From contig NW_017265137.1 in the NCBI RefSeq assembly GCF_001638985.1, forward strand, positions 1,515,054 through 1,579,053: a stretch of DNA of 64,000 nucleotides, read 5' to 3'. This DNA comes from Phycomyces blakesleeanus NRRL 1555(-). Lineage: Eukaryota > Mucoromycota > Mucoromycetes > Mucorales > Phycomycetaceae. Under the pieces are notes generated by a model that worked only from the letters and a program-made list of their open reading frames with translations, was not told where the DNA came from and searched no databases. Positions 35,975 to 47,811 of the stretch are shown here, piece by piece (position 1 is the stretch's first letter; every line of letters starts with the position of its first letter). The translations under genes and the position numbers were made by a program.

Positions 35975-37392
35975 TCATAAATTCACAATACCTTGATAAT
36001 GAGCCTGTCCGTCATCAGTCTCGGTCCTAATACGTTTGAAAGGCAGTACAGGATCTATATTTTCCGCAGTTGTTCGCGTAGTATCTCGGTCCAAGACAAC
36101 GCTGTATATATCATCCGTATCAACACTCCGGTTATTGGCAACAATCCATGTGCTGTAGATATCAGCAATACTAATTCCAATTGAAGCACCATGTCCCAGC
36201 CAAGGTCCTTCAGATGATCCAAAATCTTTTGGAGATTGGCTGGTGTATCCTGGAGATCCAGTTGAATTGAATTCAAAATCCCCACACTCTGACATATCCT
36301 GTGAAATGTGGGACTGTCCACGGAACTGGCCAGTATTATCAGATCCTTCTTGTACATCCCATGTCCATTGTGCTTCATCGGATCTGGCCTGTGACGCTGT
36401 GTGTGAAATGTCTTCAAGATAGAAATAAGAACTTCTTACTAGCATGCTAAGCACAGTCTCCTTTTGTGTATATAAAAAAGGAACATCAGTTTTAGATAAT
36501 AATAGCTTGTTAAAGAAGGAAATATCTCAAAACTACCTTGTTGTATTCTTTGCTGTCTTTGTCCTGAGTATTCTGACAAACAAAATCTACAATATCTTTA
36601 GTAGATCGACGGTTTGGAGTAGTCTTTAGTAAAAGTCCCAATATTTGCTTTAATGCTTCATCATCATCCATGCCGAGCTGAACAGTATCATTCTCTGAGT
36701 TTGGTGTAGCCGCCTCTGTGCTATGTACTGTTGACTGTGTACTGGTCGATGTTTCTTGTGGTGGGCCTGAATAATTATCAGGAAGGATAAACACAGACTG
36801 GACACCTCCAATATCCAGTAAGGACCTTTAGGAGGTTCACATTATACATAAATATCAATTTTTAGTGTTGTTACAAGCCAACTATGTATTATTGCTATTA
36901 TTATTAGTACCCTGTGCTTAATACGATGGGTGGATCTCCTCGTTTCTTGACCAAGTGACCGACTTTGATACTATTTCTTCCTGCTACTCTGATTTCCCAG
37001 CGTTTTCTTCGAGGATTGTATTTTATCTCCGCGTGTCGTCGTGAGATTGCTTTTGAGGATCCAAGACCAATATAAACTTCTCCTGCTCTGGCAGTCTGTT
37101 TGTCTTGGTCTGTTCGTGACCTACCCAAGACAGCTGAATCGGTTGTAATATAACAAGTCCAATTAAATCCAGCTAGTTTTGGATACAAATGTGTGGTCTC
37201 TGTAGGAACATGCTCTGCTTGGACTTGGACATCGGTTCTGGAATCAATCAACAGATGAAGTCCTTTGAGTCTCTCTGATGCACTAAACTGTGGTGGGTAA
37301 TGAGCAATGGTAGCTCATTATTATGAGGCATTGCAGCACTTGCCGAGTCAGCAACTGGCTCTGGGCTATTAGATAAACCGTCCATTCTCTTT
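35975..37392 (-). CDS. FHA-domain protein related to Fhl1, without a visible forkhead domain
   Basis: The FHA domain (about 37225-36800) reads YPKLAGFNWTCYI, then VLGRS, ISRRHAEIKYNPRRKRWEI and, after an intron, LLDIGGVQSVFILP. The SRRHAEI(K) phosphothreonine-binding core and the GGVQ..FILP end are as in the fungal ribosomal-protein gene regulator Fhl1. In Fhl1 a forkhead DNA-binding domain follows. Here a short helical region (DDDEALKQILGLLL, then STKDIVDFV and ETVLSMLVRSSYFYLED) and a Ser/Thr/Asp-rich tail lead to the stop at 35977-35975. No forkhead signature (e.g. the SIRHNLS motif) is visible. The N-terminal exon is uncertain: the ATG GAC frame at 37382 does not join the FHA frame without a weak splice site. 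Confidence 0.65.
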
Positions 37393-38398
37393 TTGCATAA
37401 ATCAAAGTAAAAAATTATAGTAACAATACGCTTATTTCAACTAATGTTTTTTAAGGAAAAAAAATATGGAATGAGTTTACAAATCACGTGTGTGCGTATT
37501 TTTGACAAACCTGATTTATACACGGTTTTTTTTTTCCTATTTAATGTGTATATAGTAATATAAAGGCAACATTCAGTTACGCACACTACAGGGTCCAAAG
37601 AAATGCTTTGTTACTTCAATAATTATCTCAAATAGTAAAACAGGATATCACAGCCTCAAACCTATAGTTAAAGATGTACAATACCTATTTAAATGCAATA
37701 CTAAAAATGATAGCTTGCCAAGGCATAACTATCATTATTGTAAAGAAAAAAAAACTTCATTTTAATAAGTAGCATGTTTAAATTGTTTCTGATTAATTGA
37801 TACAAGTGTTAAGGAAAAGGTATAAATACAGCTGGCGTGGGTATATTGAAAAGATTAATCAAAAATGAAATAAAGGCCAAGATGTCAAGCCGTATTATTA
37901 GATTAGAGTTTTAAAAAAATTGATCAATTAAATTGATCAAACAAATGATCAAAAAAAAAAGTTCAAGCGACTCTGAATGGCCATCTTTCTTCCATTGCCA
38001 ATTTGAATGAGTATAATCTCATGCTTGATAGAAGGGACGGTAATATAAACACTTTAATTTTCTTTGATGCGTTTGAACTAAGTTTGCGTTTTCTTTTTTT
38101 TTTTAAAAAAAAATAAATAAATAAATAGAAAACGGTATGGACTCATAAAAGGTATTCTTATTGGCCAATTCAATTCATTTTTTTGTTTTATCTTTGATTA
38201 ATCTTTTCGATCTGTCCACACCAAATATAAAAGAAAAAAAAATTAGATCAAATCCATGGAAATACATAAGACAGATATATCTACTATATATATACTTTGA
38301 TCGTTTTTTGATTTATTTATTTATTTATTTATTTTTACTACCAAAAAAATATATATAAAAAATAAATTTTTAAAGAATAACCAACTCTCCCATCGCCA
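37393..38398. other. AT-rich intergenic region
   Basis: No gene is seen. It holds a perfect short palindrome, TTGATCAATTAAATTGATCAA (about 37919-37939), and a T11-A9 dyad (38094-38113). It may contain the left border of the Harbinger relic to its right; no terminal repeats were recognised. Confidence 0.35.
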
Positions 38399-39401
38399 CC
38401 CCAATCGATGAATCCAACATTCCTGACCAAGGTAATGTTTTTATCGCGAGCAATTTACATTTGATACTAATATAAAGAGTTCTGTTCATGTAACTTTGGT
38501 AATACATATTGTCAACATTTACGTAGAAGAGCATTCATCTTCCGAAACAGATTTCACTGTCTTAGACGATGAACAGCTTTGCCGTTCTTACATTCATGTT
38601 GCCTATGATTCAGAGAATCCTTGTGAACAAGATAGTGATGAATTATGGCAGAGAATAGCCAAACACTATCTTGAATCTTCCGCTGAAAATGCTAAGAAAC
38701 GCACTATTTCTGCCTTGTCTTACCGTTGGGATTGCATTGGCGAGTCAGTAACCAAATATCATGAAATTTTAACCAGATTAAGAGAGGAGGAAGCAGGTGG
38801 CTCTGAGGACGAATCAAATGTAAGTAATTGAAATGCTGCCCATATAAAATATAGATATAGGTATATATCATACTTTTTTTATGGTATTTAAACAAAGGTT
38901 TAGGATTCAACGGCAAGAAATGAGATGCCAAAACCCAAGGTGGCAAGATTTGGTCAGTCTGTTGATGATTTTGATGATGAGGAGGTAGAAGAAGAGGCTT
39001 TTTCAACTCGCTCAGTTAAAACAGGACTGGAAAACAGCCAAGAATCAGCCAAAAGAAAGAGTGGTGATGATATTGAAAAGTTTTTTCTTACCCAAAAAGA
39101 ACTCATGAGAAGAGGTGATGAACGGACTGAGTACCTTAAGGAAAGTATATTACTTGCCCGGAAAAAGCTCAAGATTGAACAGGAACACACCTTAGCCATA
39201 GAAAAGCAAACCGCAGTCCTCCGAAAATCTCAAGATATTCAAATCTTGTTTATGAATCCTTTGTCAATTGAAAATCTTGAAGACCGCGAGATCCTTTTGG
39301 AGGAGCAACGGGAAATCAGGAAGAGAGGCGTAGGAAAGGAACCTACCAGCATATTCAACAAGGGTGATAGTAATGATGCCAAGGCTTTAGATAGCAATTA
39401 A
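38399..39401 (+). CDS. Myb/SANT-like protein with NAM-associated C-terminal region (Harbinger-type ORF)
   Basis: Exons 38527-38819 and 38904-39401 are clear. A short first exon ending at the GTAATG donor near 38430 is likely, but it has no convincing ATG in the matching phase. The N-terminal part is a trihelix Myb/SANT-like domain (DDEQLCRSYIHVAYDS, then DELWQRIAKHYLES and ISALSYRWDCIGESVTKYHE). The C-terminal part is charged and helical (FFLTQKELMRRGDERTEYL, AIEKQTAVLRKSQ, LSIENLEDREILLEEQREI), as in the plant NAM-associated family (PF14303). Proteins of this layout accompany PIF/Harbinger transposases and bind element ends. Remains of such a transposase lie just downstream in opposite orientation, so this is probably the transposon's second ORF. 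A domesticated host gene is the alternative. The frame is still open after splicing. Confidence 0.65.
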
Positions 39402-39539
39402 ATTGTAATATATATATATGTATTAAATAAATGTGTTTTTAATAATTGTTTCTCTCCTTCTCTTTGTCACAGGCTTTCCATCAATTCTGTCTCAATTGAA
39501 ATTGGTGTTCTCGGTTTCGAATTGACGATATGCCTTTGG

Positions 39540-39880
39540 ATTTAACTGGGAAAACCTACATCTGGGAGTGACATCTCTGATCTAGACATCAAGGGTGACA
39601 TTCCCATAGTGTCAGTCAATACAACCTCTGGCATCTCTATCTCTTCTACCACTACATTTTCCTATATCCTTCAGTCGTTCCCATTAAAGTTTATTCCCTT
39701 TTCTCTCTCATGCTCAACAATCATGTAGAGTTTTACAACTCCATATTCTTGCTAACCCAACAATTATTACAAAACATGTTTGCAACACTCCGAATGCTCT
39801 CTCCACATCTTTTCAGATTGCCCCTTGCGCCTTGGGAGAGTTTTTAATAAAATGTTTAATTAACATGATATTAGATACCT
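39540..39880 (-). pseudogene. PIF/Harbinger transposase C-terminal relic
   Basis: On the minus strand, about 39815-39740 reads KDVERAFGVLQTCFVIIVGL, then ARIWSCKTLHD. This is the conserved end of the Harbinger nuclease (DDE_Tnp_4) family, whose members typically have DVERAFGVLQ..F.I..GPAR. A frame change then leads to MIVEHEREKGINFNGND, matching the usual LHNMIVEDERE end, followed by an acidic tail (VVVEEIEMPE). The DD part of the catalytic triad upstream is not recognisable and there are stops, so the gene is dead. It converges with the Myb/NAM-like ORF at 38399-39401; both probably come from one inserted element. Confidence 0.7.
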
Positions 39881-42800
39881 TTGTGGACTCGGGTTTTCGG
39901 TCTAAAACACAAACTTAGGGCCTTTGAAGATGAAAGGCGACGTGACAGTAACACCAACAATTTCCAAGTTTGATTAAGGTTTGTCGGTTTTTTTTTGCAG
40001 AACCTTAATCAAATATTCGGCCAATTATATATTCATGTTATTTCTTGTAAACTGACGCCATTAAAATAGCGAAAATATAATTAAAGATAAAAAATATTCA
40101 AACACATTTGTAAGGCTCACTATTCGAGAATAAAAGACGTGTTTTTAAGAGTTAGTAACCATTATGAATGGATCTCATTTTTAAATAGACAGTGCAAAAG
40201 AATAGTAATAATATTCTTAGGTTATTAAGAATCATATTAAACATTTATGGCATTATTGTTTATATAGCATTAACCTACTTTCTACCTAAATATATAAAAA
40301 AATTATCCCAAAAAATGCGCCTTACAAATGTGTTTTACTGTAATGGTGCACTCTCAGTACTTTCAAATAAAATAAAATAAAAAAGACACACAGCCCACAA
40401 ATGAGTACTTTTTCTACAAGGATTATTAGAGAAGGATTTTTGACAAGCAAAAAGCAAAAAGATACCAATATGTAAAGTCAGTTTTTTTTATTGAAAAGAT
40501 TAACAGACCTTAAATATTGTAATTTCTAGAGATCTAAACAAGAGTTAATTGACACCAACATTAGACCTCTTGAAAGATTAATTAAAGCTAAGTACCTTCT
40601 ATCAACGTGACACTGCTATGCGGCTGTTGTTCCTTTATTATTTTGCTATATATTTTTCCTTATTTTAACTCAATTTTTTTTTAAAAAAAAAGGCTCTCAT
40701 TTTGCCAATAGTTTTACCGGTATAATGTGGTTAATATATTATTGTTATTATTATTTAATAATAAAGAAAATAATATTAGAAGATTGCTAATTTTCTTGCC
40801 GCATAAATAATGGAAGATTATTGAACTCCCTCATCAACCAATATGTTTCTAAAAATGTGCTTATGATACTAAAGGAATTAGAATTAAAATTCGAATTTAG
40901 AGAAGTAAATTATATTTTTCAAAGGGGCACAATAATACAAGAGAATTATATTTAGAGCAAGTTTATTTGCCTCAGAGGACCGATTAATTAGGGCTATAGA
41001 TCTTCTATTCATACTGGTATATATATATTAACCCTTCGTTCATGTTATCTATCTCTCCATGGTACCTTTTTCTCTATGATTCGAATCATACCATGTCTCA
41101 CCAAATGAGCAAGAGAAAACTCCTGACTAAAGTTAGACACAGACGCACCCGTGTTTATTGATAAACTAAAAAGGGGCGAGCCCAGTCTCTTAAGAGAACA
41201 AATCTTGGTATTCACGAGAAGAGAGAGAAAGAGAGCCATTTATCTGAAGTTTGTAAAAGTACCGCATGTCAGTGTCTAACCTCACAGCAAAGATCAATGA
41301 TGCGACCGAATTAATGAGTGGTAGCTTTATGATTTCTTTTTTTTTTAAAAAAAAAAAACATAGATAGTTTGTGTTAAAATGCTCTCTAGCCTGTCCACAT
41401 AGATATTGTTACTTTTAGTTTATTAGGTTGGTGATATCTTTAAAGAACACCAGTAAACATATAAACTGAGCTATTTAGTATAGCATTCTTTGATAAATTC
41501 TCTAAATACCATAAAGAAAAGGATATAAGCCAACTAACACAAGATGATTGCATGTATCTAACTTGAAGTGGACATGGTTTTCTTACGTATGCTAGTTTAA
41601 ATGATACTACAGCTTGAAACAACATTACTTTGTTATCTCGACTATTACTACTATTATTATTTTACAGAAAAAAAATTAATTACTTTTCCATGTGTCCTGT
41701 CAAGTGCCATGTGCAAAAGAAAGAAAGAGAAAGAACCAAACTTTGATCTTTACCGTTTTCTCATGCTCGACTTTTGTAGTCGTCTATAAGGTGTACTTTA
41801 CCCAATATGATGATATGATCGAATATAGATACAAATATAATATAAGTACAATATCTCATAATTGAAGATCTCACGTTCAAATGCAATAAAATGGGTGTGT
41901 GAAAATAACACAATAAATATTAATAAAAAAGTTTTGAATAAATTCATTTGATAAACCAAGTTTAATAGTCAACCAAGGGCTCAATGAAATAAAAATTCCA
42001 AAGAAAAAGTGACTTGTATTCATTTAACATCTAAAGGGAGTTATTGATCATATATACATGTACAAGATCTAGATTGCATTAGCATAAATGAATTCATATA
42101 AAATAAGGCATGGCTTTGCGGTATTGATGGTGTGGTGTTAGCAGAGTTTTCAATGATCTTTGCAGATTAAACTACTCTGCTCTATCTCTCTCTTGACTAT
42201 TTCTAGAGTTAACCACTTTATTACAATAGTAAGATAACAATGTAAACCTATATTTACAGGGTGGTGAATAAAGACATCATATCAAATTAAATTTAAATAG
42301 AACATAATTTGATTAACAATATGTAACACAGTCATATGTGTGTCTGTGTCCGTGTATGACCATGTTCTAAGCAATTGGTTTTTTTTCAAGGCGTCAAGAT
42401 ATAACAAGGAATCATAAGAGGTCGTTCTTTAAGTATTATCATTTAATAGAATAATAATTATCATCAGTAGATATGATATTACAGAAAAGTAGATTTGTTA
42501 GTATATACAAATATATAAAGAAAAATAGGGCCTGTTGTCTCTTTGTGTAAACAATAATATACCCAAGTATATTCAGTTTGATAACTGAGGTTACTCATCA
42601 TTTTGTATGTGTTACTTTATTCTTTAAAACCCATGTGCCAGATTTCTGTTACACGTACACACCTATCAAAGAGTATGTGTCATGTATGACAAAGAACACA
42701 TACACACATATACTAAAAGACGCCATAGACCAATATGGTTTTCTAAATTGTCTTAGCATTATGACCTAAAGCTTAGACTACCAAGACTAGTCCTTTTTTT

Positions 42801-43712
42801 TAAAAAAAAAAAACGAAAAAAAACTAGGAGAGGTGTACATATATATATATATATATATACGTTCTAATTACCTCTTCTGAATAGCAGAATATACTATAAA
42901 GGCAGTTAAAGTATTTACAGAATATATTGCCTGATTCTCAAGTACGACTTGAGCTAACCTTGTATATCGCTGAAACTAAGCGGGTCATAGAAGAAATTAA
43001 GCTCTTCGACCGAGAACCAAAAAAAAAAAAAAGAAGAAAAACCCAGAATCAGAAAGGCATTTTCTCTGTAATACAAAAAAAACAGAGAGGCAAAGATGCG
43101 ATATTGATCAAATCAACAGTCAAGATAACTTTAACAGTAGCTGTAAAAAAAATAAAAGAATAAATAAATGGAAGCACCCAAGTACATGTCTTACATTCTC
43201 GATAGATTACATACATTTTTTTATACATATATAAAATAAAGTCAAATTATGCTAACAAGCTATACATTGCTATCAATGGTAAATATTGTGAATATAAAAA
43301 ATCCAAAATTATATATATATATGTATGTATAGCGTCAAAATTGGTCGTATCAATCTTTGGAGAACTATGTATATTTGTATTTGGTTAAACAAGTAAGGAC
43401 CAGCCATACTCATTTTGTTTATTATTATTATTGTAATACAATTTTCTAGTTATAGCTAAATAGCAATTCTTCTTTTTTTTACTAATAAAACAATAATAAT
43501 TCTATTGATTGATTGTTTTGCATAGTTTAGCTTTATATTCCAAGTAGATTCGTCCGTTAGAATATATAGATATTTATGAAGAAAATAAAAATATTGGTCT
43601 AGACTACCTTCTTTTTTTTTCTGAAAAAAAAAATCAGTGGGTCAACATTTTCATAGTGGGCCATTGTTTTTATTGTCCTTGACTTCGATGGATTTCTTAT
43701 TCTTTCCTTCTT
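39881..43712. other. AT-rich intergenic region with small relics
   Basis: About 3.8 kb with no complete gene. Seen inside are a 13-bp inverted repeat TTTGATTAAGGTT / AACCTTAATCAAA (about 39971-40016), a possible retroelement protease relic (41045-41239), three T-tract/A-tract dyads (40674, 41337, 42794), and a (TA)n run (about 42841-42860). The short frames at 42578 and 42927 have no recognisable family. Confidence 0.5.
41045..41239 (-). pseudogene. Possible aspartic protease relic of an LTR retroelement
   Basis: A GC-richer island whose minus frame reads LFSLSINTGASVSNFSQEF. This looks like the (L/I)DTGAS(x)S(x)(I/F)S active-site region of Ty3/gypsy-like aspartic proteases, with the catalytic Asp replaced by Asn. 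The frame is only 64 codons long and no reverse transcriptase or integrase is visible nearby. Chance resemblance is possible. Confidence 0.35.
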
Positions 43713-44480
43713 TCATTGATAAACATTCATAACAGTATGTGGTGTATATTCAGAAGGGCGCCATTTGGAACGAGGTGAAATAGTAGGTGGTGTTTTAGGT
43801 GATGGTTGTTGTGATGTTGCCGCCGCCGCTGCTGCTTGTGCCGCCGCCGCCGCTGCTGCTGCTGCTGCTTTTTTTCTTGAGGATAGTGGAAGCCAGAAAG
43901 AAGAAGTCGACCGAGAGTATTTTGGTGGTTCGGTATGTGAAGTAGAAGGCGGGGATGTTGGTGGGGTCACCGATGATGATGCAGATGAATTTGGATAACC
44001 AGAACCAGAAACAGATCTCTGCGAGCCAGATCTCTGTGAATCAGATCGCATGTGAATAGATGGATATGCACTGTTTGTAGAAGCTTGTGTGCCAGTTATA
44101 GACGATGATGGTGTTAAGGATAAGTCTTGGTGTGAGCCACCAAGTGTCGCATTAGCTTTTTGTTTCTGTCCAAAATGCGACCCAAAATATGAGTTTGATG
44201 ATGGACCTAGTCCATGTATGTCTGGAGTTATAGGCGCATTAAGATCATATTGTTGAAGTAATTGTGACATGGGTTGATAGGCTGGTGCTGTGTTGTTCTG
44301 TTGCTGAGAATATGGATCTGATAATCCAGAAAGCATTTGGGTACGATCCAGATAAGGTGGTGATAAAGGTCGATCGTATTGGTTATGTTGATAGTTTTTC
44401 TGTTGATAATTCGGCTGTTGCTGTTGTCTCTGCTGCTGTTGTTGTTGCTGTTGTTGTTGCTGCTTCTGTTGCTCTCCTTG

Positions 44481-44511
<31 letters not shown>

Positions 44512-46184
44512 TTGCGTTGCATCATCTTCTTTGCATTAATCAAGACACGGAGAGCTCTTATTTGAAGCGAAATAGAGTTAGAAAGAGCTGCAGTTTCATA
44601 AATTACTGATGCTGTCGACATATTAAGCATTTGATGAAGAGCATGAACTGCGAGTTCCTTTAAACGAGCGATTCCAAACAAATCGGCAATAAGTAGTAAT
44701 CTGGAAAGAATGTGAGGCTGATGCTGTTGAGCAGTCAATAATTGGTCTGTATAGATAAACTGTAGGAATGCAACAAGCACAGAGTGTGTGTCTGGAAAGG
44801 TGAGTTTGTGTGTAGTCTGGACAGAAGGATCCGGATTCTCTGGAGACAATAGTGGACTCAGCAAAGCCCGAATAGAAGGCCATCGTTGAGCCAGGATGGC
44901 GGAGTTGACTGGCACAGACTGTTGGTCAGTGGTGATGATCGTCAAGTCCGCCAAAGTCATGTCATTTAGTATGCAAAGTCCCAGACCCTGAGCTTCGGCG
45001 TCGTACGAAGGTGTTGGTGGTTGGTAGATTCCAAAAGCTTCTGTGTCAATGCTCACGAGATACTCAAAGCTTACAATCCGGTTTTTGTAGTCATCACCCA
45101 TTGATCGATCCGGATGACCAAACACATAAAATCTATTGGAGTTCTTATACAAAGCGCCACGTAGCCAGGAGCCTTTTGAGAGAGCAGGGCCTGCATCGAG
45201 TCGGGTCCAAGCCATAGCTGCAAAATTTAGAGCCCAAATATGATACTGCGAGCTTGTGGGAGTGATACAAGAGCCTGCAATAACCATGTACTGGCCACAT
45301 GCAAAAGCCACCGGGAAACGTAATGGTGGAGGAAGTGCAGTGCCGGCTAAAAGGTTTGAGCGATCTGTTAAATCAATAAACTCGCCCTTTGTCGAGACTG
45401 TGAGTGCATGGAATTGGCGTACAGGTCCATCGATGTTTGAACTAGAATACACATGAACAGTTGACGTCTTGTTACGTTGACGAGAGTGGTTGTACGCATT
45501 ATTTTCATCGAATGGAGATGCAAAAGATGTGTTCGCAGAGTCAACAATACGTGGCATATTTAGTGAGGCAAAAGAGGACGTTGGGATAGATACTGCTGCT
45601 GATCGGTAGGCACCATAATGTGGTTCGATAGGTATCGGGTTGAACCATGTCTTTTGCTTGCAGTCGAATACGTTGACCTCGGGGATATACTCATTTTCAA
45701 TGTCTTGGCCGCCCATAATCATTAGTTCTGAGCCAGAGATGCTTGAGAGATGTGCGTATCGGGGTTGGGGTAAGGTGGTAGATTGTGTGTCTGGGTATTC
45801 CCAAGCAAGATCGCCATTTTCGTCCTGTAGGTTGAGAAGAACTATATCACCCAAGGCACACAGCCCATTGGGTGATGATTTATCAGAAGCCATGCCTCCA
45901 AACAATAAGATGTGGTTTTCATAACAATCTGCAGAATGAAAGTAACGGGCTGTAGGCGGAGTGTTCTTCGGAATAACGCTTTTCCAAAAGTATGTCTCGA
46001 GGGAGAGAACATACAGCTTGCTAGATATTTGGCGCGATGCTTTGTGGCGTCCACCAAAAAGGTAGAGATTCTCGCCTACAATTGTTACTGAAGCTCCAAT
46101 AAGAAGAGGAGGGATGTCTCCTTTAGCTTTGTGGAATCTTGTAGTGAGGTCTGTAATAGACTGTGTTGAGGGACTTGGAGCCAT
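43713..46184 (-). CDS. Kelch-repeat and BTB/POZ protein with polyQ and polyA tracts
   Basis: A single 823-codon exon. Residues about 25-370 hold Kelch-type beta-propeller repeats (VTIVGENLYLFGGRHKA, ENHILLFGGM, SELMIMGGQDI, QYMVIAGSC, NRFYVFGH). Residues about 395-540 form a BTB domain (DLTIITTDQQSVPVNSAILA, then VAFLQFIYTD and LLLIADLFGIARLKELAVHAL). A glutamine-rich run follows (genomic about 44400-44515). The Ser/Pro/Gln-rich C-terminus has a polyalanine tract (about 43815-43870). The Kelch-plus-BTB order resembles S. pombe Ral2 and animal LZTR1, both linked to Ras signalling and, for LZTR1, to Cul3 ubiquitin ligase; the parallel is by layout only. The ATG at 46184 is followed at once by the family start. 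Two antisense open frames over the repeats are by-products. Confidence 0.85.
44400..44515 (-). repeat. CAG/CAA trinucleotide repeats encoding polyglutamine
   Basis: On the minus strand these are mixed CAG/CAA codons in the Kelch-BTB gene, interrupted by Gly, Glu, Lys and Arg codons. The longest pure CAG part is seven or eight units (about 44489-44512). Mixed codons limit slippage. Confidence 0.85.
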
Positions 46185-47606
46185 CAGAAGAAGTGCAAGA
46201 GGCTAACAGTAAAAGAAGAAGCAAAAAAAAAAAAGGAAAAAGGTAAATAAAATGGGGTGGAAGGAGAGTATGAGTAAGCGCGAAAAAGGTTAGCTGGAAA
46301 GAGAGAAAAACAAATACAAGGTAAAGGGGCAAAAGAAAAAAAAAACGTTTTCAGTCCCTGAATCCCAAAAAGGACTACTGCAAGATGGAAAGAATGGAAC
46401 TCCAAAACTCTGAGTGGAACCACGGACAGTTCAGAAAATACGAATAAAAAACTGGTTTGTACGTCCTTAAAGTCTGGCTTAGTTACATAGCGATCAACAA
46501 AGGCTAAAAGTCCGCATACACCACGCTTTGCAAACGTGAATCTGTAAAGTCCGCATCGCCTTTGTACACCAAAACGGAAGATATTCAGACAGGATTTCCC
46601 GAGAAGATAGAACAAAGAAGAAAGTATCCATTAAAAGAGGCAGTCTCTTTGTGGTTTAAATCGTTGTGCTATCATTGTATTTAAAGAACTATAGGTTAGC
46701 TTATTCTTATTATTTTTTAAGACTATATATATATATATGTCTTATCTCACAGTCACTGATACTAAAGTATGATTAACCGAATGTTTCTTGTCTGTTCATT
46801 TTACTCGTAAGAGGATTACAAACCGTAAAAGTGGGTCTATCAAGCAAACTTAAAAGCCACATGAGCGATGCCCAAGTTAGAATGACTTTTAACCTATAAA
46901 TATTGGCCTTTGTTTAAAGATACAGTCACCCAAAGAGGTGTATTTAAAGTTCTGATTTGTCTAAAAGAGTGCTAATTACCAAAAACTCGATATTCTTCTA
47001 TTCAACGGAGGATTAACCCGGAAATATATATATATATATATCTACCTATATCATAATTAAACATCAAAATGAAAGACGGATTCAAAAGCAATATTAGTAT
47101 TAAATATATATTTATATTGAATCTTCATAAAAATCTTCCGGAGATTAGTGTAAGCAAAAGAGTAAAAAAAGAACAACAACAACAAAATGGTTTCTAGGCA
47201 ACAAACAAGGTCAGCCAAACAAAATTGTAGCCGGATGTAACACGGATATCTTTTTTTAGTAATCTTGCACAACTACCAAGCGGCGTTGATGACTTTTATT
47301 TTCTACCCTGAACTATACAATTAGTGTTACAGTGATCGAAATATGACCGCTAATACGCTTTTATATTAGATATTCTTGCAATTTACATTTAACACTGTAT
47401 TTGATTCAAGGGTATTAGGTGCCGTAATTTACTATGCATATGACCATATAAAATGTCCAAAGAAATAAATAAAGAAGATATTGTATGAGAATTTATGGTA
47501 TTGGAGTAGTGTGTGTATGTCGCCGGATAACTCCATCTTTGTCATTTACAAAAGAAATACATGGGTTTCTTTTTTTAGCTGGAAAGAATAATCAAGATAG
47601 CTTATG

Positions 47607-47638
<32 letters not shown>

Positions 47639-47811
47639 AATATGCTTTACACCTTATAATACAAGAAATTCACATCAGAAAATAACTAGAGAGAACATAA
47701 TAATTGCTGCCTTTTTGAATCTTCTTAAATGATATATGGAATATGATATACTATTAAAAGAAGAAGACGAAAGGAAATGAGTATCGCAAAGCTTAAAAAG
47801 ATTATTTTTAT
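46185..47811. other. Upstream region of the Kelch-BTB gene; AT-rich
   Basis: The first ~430 bp upstream are open on the minus strand but look like 5'UTR/promoter, with pyrimidine-rich tracts. The rest is AT-rich with short (TA)n runs at about 46723, 47025 and 47608. No gene is recognised. Confidence 0.4.

Noticed and set aside
44264..44609. Two + strand open frames opposite the Kelch-BTB polyQ region (Val/Ala- and Leu-rich)
   Set aside because: Antisense shadows of CAG/CAA repeats.
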